Shown one piece after another: positions 1-8,500 of a stretch of 64,000 bases of DNA. How positions within the stretch are numbered: position 1 is the stretch's first letter; each line of letters begins with the position of its first letter. Origin of the DNA: Oleiphilus sp. GTDB taxonomy: Bacteria; Pseudomonadota; Gammaproteobacteria; Pseudomonadales; Oleiphilaceae. The position numbers and the translations under genes are program-made. The notes under the pieces are model-generated. The model was not told the origin of the DNA. It did not search any database and saw nothing but the letters and a program-made list of their open reading frames with translations. The stretch covers positions 62,001-126,000 of the forward strand of contig PZPK01000002.1 in assembly GCA_006212045.1 (NCBI GenBank), written 5' to 3'.

Positions 1-93
1 GCCAAGGCTTCACGCCTTTTGGGAATCACCCGACCGACACTTTACAGCATGCTTGAAAAGCATGGCATCAGCGTGGAAGAAAAAACCGAATAG
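1..93 (+). CDS. prsR: C-terminal end of PrsR-type sigma-54 response regulator (partial)
   Basis: Only the last 30 codons are present; the gene enters from the left edge and stops at TAG 91-93. The peptide AKASRLLGITRPTLYSMLEK is a Fis-type helix-turn-helix, the usual C-terminal DNA-binding end of NtrC-like activators. The form LLGITRPTLY..LEKHGI is the one I associate with the PEP-CTERM-box response regulator PrsR, and the next gene is PrsT, its usual neighbour. It would activate sigma-54 promoters of the EPS locus in response to the PrsK histidine kinase, presumably just outside the window. It converges on prsT with only 13 bases between the stops, whereas these genes are often co-directional. 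The PrsR name is inferred from context; another NtrC-type regulator is possible. Confidence 0.72.
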   Translation, partial: AKASRLLGITRPTLYSMLEKHGISVEEKTE

Positions 94-106
94 GAGCGCG
101 GGCCTG

Positions 107-2746
107 TTAACCCGCCTTCCTTACTGTCTCAAGATGCGCAGAAATCTCTTCGTTTCCGGGAGCTAACTGATTGGCCTTTTCCAAATAGGGCAAGGCTTTA
201 TCCCGCTGATCATTCTTGAAAAGCACCCAACCCAAACTATCCAACACCGCCGGATTTTCCGGCGACAGATCTGCCGCCCTGTTTAATAACTCCAGACTTT
301 TCGAAAATACACCCTCTTCAAAATAGATCCAGCCTAAATTGTTAAGTGCTGCGACATTGTCGGGCTGTCGCTCCAATACCATCTGATAACTTTCAGTGGC
401 TCTGGTTTTCTGACCACGCTCTTGATAAGTAATCGCCTGCAAGAGAATTGGCTTGGCAGCTGACGGGATCTTTTCCTGCCAACTTTGCAGCAAATCCCTT
501 CGCGCCGAATCATCTTTCAACATACTTAAGACGGCTAACAACTTGTCCGCCACCAGATTACTTGGCGTTTGATTCCAGGCTTGCTCATAGTAGGTTCTGG
601 CATTTTCAAGCTTCTGTTGAGCCACCTCGATATCCCCATGTAATACCGGAATCACAGGATGTTCCGAATCCAAAGCTTTTAATTGCTCCAGTACCTTGCC
701 TGCTTCCTGGTAGTTCCCATCCCGTATTTCAACATCGACCAAAAACGAAAGCAGACGAATATTATCCGGCGTTTCGGTCAGTAATCCCGCTATCAGACCT
801 CGCGCCTCTTTCATGTCACCCTGTCTCAGGGCCTGCAGCGCTTTCGCATATCGGATATTTCGATCGACATCGGATAATGCTTCGCTATTCCGGCTAAGCG
901 ACTTCGCTTCTTTATAGTAGATTTCCGACTGTACTGTATTTCCCCGAGCCAAATTTGCCTCTATAAGAACCAGGTAGGGCTGAATAACGGCATTTCGCTT
1001 CGCAAGGTTTTCCAGCTTTTCAGCTGCAAATTCGGAATTTTCCAGCTTTGAATAAACCGCATACAGAGCTTTATAGGCCTGTTCAAACTCCGGGTAATCC
1101 TTGATCAGAACCAGTAAGGATTTTTCTGCGTCCTGATAACGTCCAAGGCTGAATTCCGTCCTTCCTTTGGCAAACAGGGACTCACTGTAATCAGACACTT
1201 GAGATTTGGCGGCGACCGCAGAGGAAAAATAACCCAGGGCACTATCAAGCTTCTGGGCGGCAACGCTTACATAGCCCGCCACCAGATTGGCACCGTAGGC
1301 GTCCGGATGATTTTTCAGAGCGGTTTGCACAAACGATTCCGCCTTTTCCAATCCGGACTGCCTGAAGTGGTGCGCAACCAGCTCGGTTAATACCTGCTGA
1401 TCGGTAGGTGCAACTGCATAGGATTTTTCCAAGTGCTTGTATGCAGCATCGGACTGGGGTGGTCTGCGATTGTTATAGTAGTTTGCGAGCGTGAGGCGAA
1501 TACGGACGTTTTCAGGTTCCAGTTCGGCAGCCCTTAAGAGGGCCTCCTCGCCTTTTTTGCCCTGCCCGTCTGAAATAGCAGCGACCGCATAAAGCGCAAG
1601 CGTTTTGGCAGAATCGGTGGTATCAACTTTCGGCCCCAGAATCTCTAGTACCTTTTTTGGATCCTGCAGTTTGAGATTGGTTGCGGCGTAGACATGACGC
1701 GTGAGCGGGTCCACAACTTCAGGGTCAACACTTTCACTCAGGTAACGGGATGCCTGCTGCGTGTCCCCTTCAAGATAACTAATGACACCCAGCAACTGCT
1801 TCGCTTTATTATGCGTCGGATAGTCTTCCAGGATACTTTGCAATGCTGCCTTGGCCTTGGCATAGTCTTTGTTCTGAAACGCTTCGACGGCGGCCTGATA
1901 GGATTCGCTGACTTCATTGGCACCCGGGAAAGCCTCTGCCAGAAGTTTCTGGTAAACATAGGCTTCATTGGAGCGGCCGAGGCGCGTCAACACATAGGAC
2001 AGCCTTTCCAGGACAACCGCCTTTTCGGGCTCCATGATATCGGTATTGCGCATGCGCGAGAGCACATCACTGAGCGTCGCTTCCGCCGCTGACAGATCAT
2101 CTCTTACGATCTCAATCCCGGCTTTGATCACCTGGGCATCTGGATAGTTGGCATCCGCAACCGGAATTTGCGCCAGCTCTTTCTGCGCTGCATCGAACCG
2201 GGTTTGTCTCGCCATGGACATCGCCAGGCCAAGATGGGCCTTGGACTTAAGTTCGTTTGTTTGCTCCTGCGAAGCCGCTACCTGCCTGAACAAGGCTTCC
2301 GACTTTTTAAGATCGCCATTACCGGCAGCGATCTGGGCATTCAGTAGCATCGCTTCCGGCGACGCATCCCGATCGACATTCCCCAGAGCCTCTTCCGCCG
2401 ATTGGTATTTCTTTAACGCAATGAATGACTCGACTAACTCATAATAGTAGCGATCGTTTTTCTCACCACTCGCCTGATTAAGAAGATCCAGTGCTGAAGC
2501 ATTGCGACCAAGCTCATTCAGCATATCGGCATACTTTACAATCGACTCCAGGCCACCACCGGATTTTTTGACTGCGTTTCGATATTCGATCATCGCAGCC
2601 TTGTACTGGCCCTGTTCCTGGTAAGCCTGTGCACGTTGCAAATGCTGTGCATTGGATTCTTCCGGATTATCACCAAAACATCCGGTAAGAAACGTGGTAA
2701 GAACCGCCAGTGTGATCAGGTATTTGAATAACAATGCTCTCTCCAT
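107..2746 (-). CDS. prsT: PrsT-like TPR-repeat lipoprotein of the XrtA/PEP-CTERM EPS system
   Basis: The product is about 879 residues. I chose the ATG at 2746 because it places a lipoprotein signal at the N-terminus: MERALLFKYL, a hydrophobic stretch, then the lipobox FLTGC with acylated Cys near residue 23. Upstream in-frame codons up to 2845 would bury this signal. The rest is almost entirely tetratricopeptide repeats, with signatures such as AHLGLAMSM, NLGWIYFEEG and DSLGWVLFK at the C-terminal end. Length and layout match the PrsT family (about 900 residues) that accompanies exosortase A loci and is thought to scaffold EPS assembly or export in the periplasm. It is the last gene of the minus-strand group ugd-cysC-prsT, 117 bases after cysC. 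The family's biochemical role is not established. Confidence 0.85.
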   Translation of the reverse strand: MERALLFKYLITLAVLTTFLTGCFGDNPEESNAQHLQRAQAYQEQGQYKAAMIEYRNAVKKSGGGLESIVKYADMLNELGRNASALDLLNQASGEKNDRYYYELVESFIALKKYQSAEEALGNVDRDASPEAMLLNAQIAAGNGDLKKSEALFRQVAASQEQTNELKSKAHLGLAMSMARQTRFDAAQKELAQIPVADANYPDAQVIKAGIEIVRDDLSAAEATLSDVLSRMRNTDIMEPEKAVVLERLSYVLTRLGRSNEAYVYQKLLAEAFPGANEVSESYQAAVEAFQNKDYAKAKAALQSILEDYPTHNKAKQLLGVISYLEGDTQQASRYLSESVDPEVVDPLTRHVYAATNLKLQDPKKVLEILGPKVDTTDSAKTLALYAVAAISDGQGKKGEEALLRAAELEPENVRIRLTLANYYNNRRPPQSDAAYKHLEKSYAVAPTDQQVLTELVAHHFRQSGLEKAESFVQTALKNHPDAYGANLVAGYVSVAAQKLDSALGYFSSAVAAKSQVSDYSESLFAKGRTEFSLGRYQDAEKSLLVLIKDYPEFEQAYKALYAVYSKLENSEFAAEKLENLAKRNAVIQPYLVLIEANLARGNTVQSEIYYKEAKSLSRNSEALSDVDRNIRYAKALQALRQGDMKEARGLIAGLLTETPDNIRLLSFLVDVEIRDGNYQEAGKVLEQLKALDSEHPVIPVLHGDIEVAQQKLENARTYYEQAWNQTPSNLVADKLLAVLSMLKDDSARRDLLQSWQEKIPSAAKPILLQAITYQERGQKTRATESYQMVLERQPDNVAALNNLGWIYFEEGVFSKSLELLNRAADLSPENPAVLDSLGWVLFKNDQRDKALPYLEKANQLAPGNEEISAHLETVRKAG

Positions 2747-2863
2747 GATATCAATAAGTAGGCTCTGCAAACGGGAGAAATGAAAAGTACCGAAGGGGCT
2801 GTACATACCCCACATCGACCTGCATTCAATCCGTCGCACTGCCACCGACGCAGCAGAATACCG

Positions 2864-3466
2864 CTAAATGTAACCGCGCTCTGTTAAATAGTCGAAGATT
2901 GTCTGTGTACAGGAGTCCACAGATTCCCGACCCGCATCGACCAGTAATTCCGGAGAGGTAGGCGCCTCATAAGCCGAGTCGATGCCTGTAAAATGCCTGA
3001 TTTCTCCGGCACGTGCCTTTTTGTACAAACCCTTGGGATCGCGCTCTTCGCAGATCGCCAACTCGGTACTGACAAACACTTCGATGAACTCGCCAACCGG
3101 GAACAGGTTTCTTACCATCTGGCGATCCGAACGAAACGGCGAGATAAATGCGGAAAGTACGATAATGCCCGCATCGGTAAACAATCGACCAACCTCGCCG
3201 ATACGGCGAATATTCTCAACGCGATCCTGATCTGAAAAACCGAGGTCACGATTCAAACCGTGGCGGACGTTATCACCATCCAGCAGATAGGTGTGCCGAC
3301 CATGTTCGAACAGCTTTTCATCCAATGCATTGGCAACGGTCGATTTACCCGCCCCACTCAGACCGGTAAACCAGATCATGCATGGCTTCTGCGCTTTCTG
3401 CTTTGCCCGTGAAGTTCGCTGTATATTGTGGTCATGCCACTTAATCATTTTATCTGGCTTGTTCAA
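2864..3466 (-). CDS. cysC: Adenylylsulfate (APS) kinase
   Basis: A 200-residue cytoplasmic kinase that converts adenosine 5'-phosphosulfate plus ATP to PAPS, the universal sulfate donor. The P-loop is intact ([19 protein letters not shown], residues about 32-50), followed by the APS-binding signature [18 protein letters not shown] and the family's ENIRRIGEV and [15 protein letters not shown] segments. The length is normal for stand-alone CysC. I keep the TTG start at 3466 because AAGGAA sits 7 bases upstream; the first internal ATG (3448) has no such site. It lies 28 bases after ugd in the same direction. It is not next to sulfate-assimilation genes, and a PAPS-type sulfotransferase lies at 29993-30769, so I infer that it feeds sulfation of the polysaccharide rather than cysteine synthesis. 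Confidence 0.93.
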   Translation of the reverse strand: MNKPDKMIKWHDHNIQRTSRAKQKAQKPCMIWFTGLSGAGKSTVANALDEKLFEHGRHTYLLDGDNVRHGLNRDLGFSDQDRVENIRRIGEVGRLFTDAGIIVLSAFISPFRSDRQMVRNLFPVGEFIEVFVSTELAICEERDPKGLYKKARAGEIRHFTGIDSAYEAPTSPELLVDAGRESVDSCTQTIFDYLTERGYI

Positions 3467-3494
3467 ACGATTTCCTTATTCGCGACCGGCTCGA

Positions 3495-4817
3495 TCAGGC
3501 TCTGCCGATAGGCAGATAATCAATGCCGTAGTTTTTAACGATAGTCGGATCATAGAGGTTACGCCCATCAACGATCAAGGCATTTGCCAACTGCGACTTC
3601 ACAAACTCGTAATCCATCGCCCTGAACGCTTTCCATTCTGTACAAATGACCAGGGCGTCAGCATTTTTGAGCGCATTTTCTTTGGTTTCTGCAAGCATCA
3701 GATCTTCACGCTCACCATAAATGCGTTGGCATTCCAGCATGGCTTCCGGGTCATAGGCTTGTACTTTGGCCCCAGCCTGCCACAACGACTCCATCAGCAC
3801 GCGTGACGGCGCTTCGCGCATGTCATCTGTCTCAGGTTTAAAGGCCAGTCCCCACACCGCAATGGTTTTGCCTTCCAGCTGCCCCTGAAAATAATCCTTC
3901 AGTTTTTCAAACAGGCGATGTTTCTGCCGGTTATTGACATTCTCAACGGCCTGCACCAGCTCAGCGGTATAACCCACGTCTGCCGCAATTTTAGTCAAGG
4001 CCTGCACATCTTTAGGGAAACACGAACCACCATAACCGGCACCGGGATAAATAAAGTGATAGCCAATGCGCGGATCGGAACCGATCCCGATGCGCACCGA
4101 TTCGATATCCGCACCCAATCGTTCTGCGAGGTTTGCCATCTCGTTCATAAAACTGATTTTGGTAGCGAGCATGGCATTGGCCGCATACTTGGTCAGTTCC
4201 GCCGAACGCACGTCCATGAAAAGTACTTTGTCATGGTTGCGATTAAAAGGCGCATACAGTTCGCGCATGGGCCCTTTGGACTGCTCTCTGGAAACCCCAA
4301 CGACAATACGGTCCGGTTTCATAAAGTCGCCGACTGCCGCACCTTCTTTCAGAAATTCAGGATTGGACACTACATCGTAATCAATCGATGCACCTCTGTC
4401 GGCCAGAATGGCCGCAACCCGCTCGCTGACTTTATCCGCGGTACCAACCGGAACCGTTGATTTATCGATGATTATTTTTTCTTCTGTCATATGCGTGGCA
4501 ATGGTTTCGGCCACTTTCAGAACGTATTGCAAATCCGCGGAGCCATCTTCGTCCGGCGGAGTGCCGACTGCGATGAACTGCAGTTTGGCGTGCGCAACCG
4601 CATCCTCAGCATTGGTTGTAAATTTCAGGTTCCCATTCTCGAAATTAGTCGAAACGATTGTTTCCAGGCCCGGCTCATAAATCGGAATGATGCCCTGATT
4701 CAATTTGGCGACCTTGTCTTCATCAACGTCGACACAGATCACGTCATGACCAACATCAGCCAAACAGGCACCTGTCACCAAACCCACATAACCTGTACCA
4801 AAAATGGATACTTTCAT
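3495..4817 (-). CDS. ugd: UDP-glucose 6-dehydrogenase
   Basis: A 440-residue NAD-dependent enzyme that oxidises UDP-glucose to UDP-glucuronate in two steps. The N-terminal Rossmann motif is [20 protein letters not shown]. The catalytic thiol segment is [20 protein letters not shown], with the conserved Cys and Lys-Asp, and the C-terminal UDP-binding domain carries [17 protein letters not shown]. Length is typical. The 90-base gap from the phosphopantetheinyl transferase gene could hold a promoter, but I see no convincing -35/-10 pair there. Ugd leads cysC and prsT. With the second nucleotide-sugar dehydrogenase at 59250-60521 it brackets the EPS locus, implying at least two uronic acids in the repeat unit. 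Confidence 0.95.
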   Translation of the reverse strand: MKVSIFGTGYVGLVTGACLADVGHDVICVDVDEDKVAKLNQGIIPIYEPGLETIVSTNFENGNLKFTTNAEDAVAHAKLQFIAVGTPPDEDGSADLQYVLKVAETIATHMTEEKIIIDKSTVPVGTADKVSERVAAILADRGASIDYDVVSNPEFLKEGAAVGDFMKPDRIVVGVSREQSKGPMRELYAPFNRNHDKVLFMDVRSAELTKYAANAMLATKISFMNEMANLAERLGADIESVRIGIGSDPRIGYHFIYPGAGYGGSCFPKDVQALTKIAADVGYTAELVQAVENVNNRQKHRLFEKLKDYFQGQLEGKTIAVWGLAFKPETDDMREAPSRVLMESLWQAGAKVQAYDPEAMLECQRIYGEREDLMLAETKENALKNADALVICTEWKAFRAMDYEFVKSQLANALIVDGRNLYDPTIVKNYGIDYLPIGRA

Positions 4818-4907
4818 AGAAACCTACTGTACGTATAAATTGACCGGAGGGATTTTACTCAGAAACTTCGAACGCCGCGATGATATTTCAAAAATATTTC
4901 ATTTTCG

Positions 4908-5585
4908 TTAATGTACAAGCACAACAGAAGTCAGGACATGTCCGTTTTGAGCCAGGTATCGAGCCTGGAAGCGCTGGTTCTTCGAAAACACACTATCCAG
5001 GTCTAGACCCAACTGCAACTCCAAGGCGTCCGGGCTGGCAGATATGACACGGGCATCCCGAAACTCAAAATAGACATTCGTGAGCGGATAAAGCGCCTTG
5101 AACAAACTTTCCTTGGCAGAGAATATTAATCCCGGTGCTGCACTGGATGCCAACCCGGAAACCAGATCAAGCTCCCGAGTGTCGGCAATTTCCTGCAACC
5201 AGGAGACCTCGGTCGGCAAACAGGCAAGTGACTCCAGATCAATACCGATTGCGCGAAACCTCGCCGCATGACCCACCGCGGAAGCCGCCCACAACCTGGT
5301 GTGACTGATACTGCCAACGATGCCTTGTTGCCAAACCGGGGCGCGCCCTTCGCCAATGACCGGAATATGCCACTCGCCACACAGGCTGTGCTGCCCTTGT
5401 GCAGCGCACCAACGACCGGCATAAAACTCTTGATATCGCGACTCAACGGAACGGGGACCGGGATCGGGAATGGCAAGTTCCAAATCAGACAGATGCTTAA
5501 AATGCGCGCCATCGATTGCAGCCGTATTCCAATACAGCCCCTCTGTCAGTTGCTCAAGTAACGCTGTCGCTATCGGGAAACTCAA
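4908..5585 (-). CDS. 4'-phosphopantetheinyl transferase (Sfp/EntD-like)
   Basis: A 225-residue enzyme that transfers phosphopantetheine from CoA to the serine of carrier proteins. The magnesium-binding motif AIGIDLES lies near residues 113-120, and the second signature FSAKESLFKALYP corresponds to the W/FxxKE motif; the upstream GSISHTRLWAASAV segment matches the CoA-contacting region. The start is TTG at 5585, overlapping the PKS stop in a TTGA arrangement, with AAGGGG about 6 bases upstream, so translation is probably coupled to the PKS. This placement argues that its substrates are the carrier domains of the neighbouring PKS (serine at about 1863) and NRPS (serine at about 1506). A role as the general cellular PPTase cannot be excluded. 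Confidence 0.9.
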   Translation of the reverse strand: MSFPIATALLEQLTEGLYWNTAAIDGAHFKHLSDLELAIPDPGPRSVESRYQEFYAGRWCAAQGQHSLCGEWHIPVIGEGRAPVWQQGIVGSISHTRLWAASAVGHAARFRAIGIDLESLACLPTEVSWLQEIADTRELDLVSGLASSAAPGLIFSAKESLFKALYPLTNVYFEFRDARVISASPDALELQLGLDLDSVFSKNQRFQARYLAQNGHVLTSVVLVH

Positions 5586-8500
5586 TCTTTCCCCTTCTTG
5601 AACAAGGACTGAAATAACTTTTTCCTGGCCGGTTTACCCGTTTCTGCCTCGGTCGAAACGGTCACTGCGTCCCGATTCTTCTCGGCTTTTTCCTTCTCTG
5701 TTGCAGGGCTCGCCGTACCCTTCGTTCCGACCTGATCGTCAATGTCCTTGGCCATCTGCTCCAGAGTCAACAAGACCATTTTGGCCTGATCGAGCCTGAC
5801 TCCAAATTCTTTTTTAACCTTGACAATCACACGTATGGAAAGCAGAGAGTGGCCCCCGATATCAAAGAAATTTTCGTTCAGGCTCACCTTCGGCACACCC
5901 AATACACCCTGCCAGATTTTCTCCAGCCGTTTTTCTGTCGGTGTTCTTGGTGCGATGTAATTATCAACCGGAGCAAAGGGGTCCAGAAGCTCTGATCTGT
6001 CAAGATTTCCATCCCTACCCAACGGCCATTCCGCCAACTCCACAAATTGCTGTGGTTGAAGCTCTGCGGGAAGTTTCGTGCTGATTTCATTGCGCAGTTC
6101 GGTAACGGTGACCCGCTCCCAATCATCAGGCAAGTAATACGCAATGATTCTGCGCTCTTCATCGTCGTCCAGAAAAGAACGCACCGCGGCTTTTTCAACG
6201 CCTTTCGCCGCTACCAGCGCGGCCTCTACTTTCGGTATATCCGGATCGGCATCCGCATCATGTTCCGGATCTTCACTCTCAACGATTGCAACATCCGTTT
6301 CCCCACCAAACTGCGCAAGCAGTTTCCGTTGCCATAGCGCGGTATCAATTGATGCGATCACAAACTGGGTCTCATCGTCCAGGACGGACATGACCCTATC
6401 GAAGGCCTCGATTCCCTCTTGCGGCAGAATCGCTTCGCGCAAAATTTCGGCCAACCTTTCCTGCTCAGGCGTTAAACCCATTTCTTCGCTTTGGTGGTTG
6501 CCATGTTCGGGTAAAGTGGTGGCGAAACCCTGTGCCAGCTTCTGCATGGTGAAGGTCCCGACGCGCATGAACACCTCGCCGTCCTCCCGCATCAAAGTGA
6601 TATCAAACTGAAGCTGATCTTTCTGCGCGGCCGGAAGCAGCTGAACATGACTAAGGAAACTCGAGGGCATTGCCCCCATTATCCGGATCGATTCATAACT
6701 GACCGGAACATAAAAATCACGACCTTTGACAAAGTCCTGGTCCAGAAACTGCCCACATCCCGTCGCCATATCCAGGAGCGCAGGATGCAATATGCATTGC
6801 TCAAAGTCAGACACGTACTGCTCCGCCAGGCGACATGAGACAAGGGCCTCGCTTTGGCCCGCGAAGATGCTCTCAATACATCCCCAACGTGGCCCGAACG
6901 CCATAAAGCTGCGGTCCATGTAGCCCTCTTCCAGCGCCTGCGGAACCTGACATCGCTCTTTCAGTCCCGGAATATCCGCGCTGGCTTCCTGTGCTTCCAG
7001 TGCGACAACATCCGCCGTTACCAGCGGCATTTCCTCATCCTCAGCATAGACGGATACAGCAAGCCCTGACGCTGTATTTTCAAGCGCAATGTTTAATTGT
7101 CGTGCGCCTTCGGACGGCACTTCAAAGGCTGAATTGAAGGTAAGCTGGTTGATCGCCATCGGAAGGTGGCGAGCATCCCCACTCAGAAAGTGTGCGCATG
7201 CGGACCGTATCAATTCCACAAATCCGGTACCCGGAACCAGATGGAAGCCATCCTGGGTCTTATGTTCCTCGACCAGCCAATCCTGTTGACCATGCAGCAA
7301 TACCGAATACAAACGACCTCCCTCACCGTGGCCTCGAGTCCGGTCAAGGATTGAGTGTTCCACCGGCAATCCGCCGGTGCTCTCATGGCCCATATTTGCC
7401 GCCATGCCGACTTCTTTCCAGGCACTCCAATTGACGGCAATGGATTTACCGGACCTGCGTTCACTGCGCTCGGCCACGAAGGCATCCAGAAAAGCATTTG
7501 CGGCGGTATAATCGATCTGTCCGGGCAGACCCAGATAGGAGGCTACGGACGAAAACACGACAAAACGTTCAAGCCCGGTGTCCGCAAAAAGCTGATCAAG
7601 GGCTTTCGCGCCTTCTACTTTCACTCGCAGAACCCGGGCCGCCTCTTCGGCTGTTTTTTCGATCAGCAGTTTGTCATCCATGATCCCTGCCGCATGCACC
7701 ACCATATTTACGGATTCCAGCGCAACACCGGCCTTCGCCAAGGCCAATGACATGCCTTCAGTGTCCGTCACATCGGCAGACACCAGAACGACTTCGGTCG
7801 CCGATTCCTGCAGTTTTTTCAATGCGCTTAATCGGGTGTGCATTGCATCTGTTTCAGGCAACTGTTCAAGCAAACGACCCCAACCACCTGGCTCGGGTAA
7901 TTCGCTGCGTGACAGCAAAATGATTTTTTCAGCGCCTTTCTGGCAAAGCAGTTGCGCAATATTCAGTCCGATACCGCCCAGACCACCCGAAATAAGGGCA
8001 ACCCGACTGTCAGCCAACCAATCCGTATTCGATCGGCGCTCTTTCAATGAGACAGAATCAATATCGCGTACCCATCGATGGCGCCCACGATACGCGACCT
8101 GTGAATGCTCTGTTTCGTAGGCAAGTTCTTTGAGTAATTGCCCTGCACAGCGCTGCGCTGCTCCTGACTGCCAGCGCATATCCACAATCCTGGTCGATAC
8201 GTGCGGTAACTCTCGCTCTGCGACGAGCACCGGCCCCAGTGCCAGACTTGCCTCAGGTACAATGCTTTCGCCCGAGAGGCTTGCCAGTTGATCTGTCACC
8301 ACACAAAGCTCTACCGCGCGATCCAGTTCCGCCAGCATCTTGAGCACATAAAAAAGGCCCCAAAATGCGGTATCGCTCAAGTCTTTCGTGTTGGCTGTAT
8401 TCGTCCCGGCCAATGTCCATAAGTAAATCAGTTTCAAGCGCCTGTCTGAGTTATCCAGAGCCTGTTCCGAGAAATCAAAAAAGGCCCTTTCATCATCACA

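Noticed and set aside
98-115. GCGGG/CCCGC inverted repeat between the prsR and prsT stops
   Set aside because: The stem is only 5 bp, there is no T-run, and it overlaps the prsT coding end; too weak to call a terminator.
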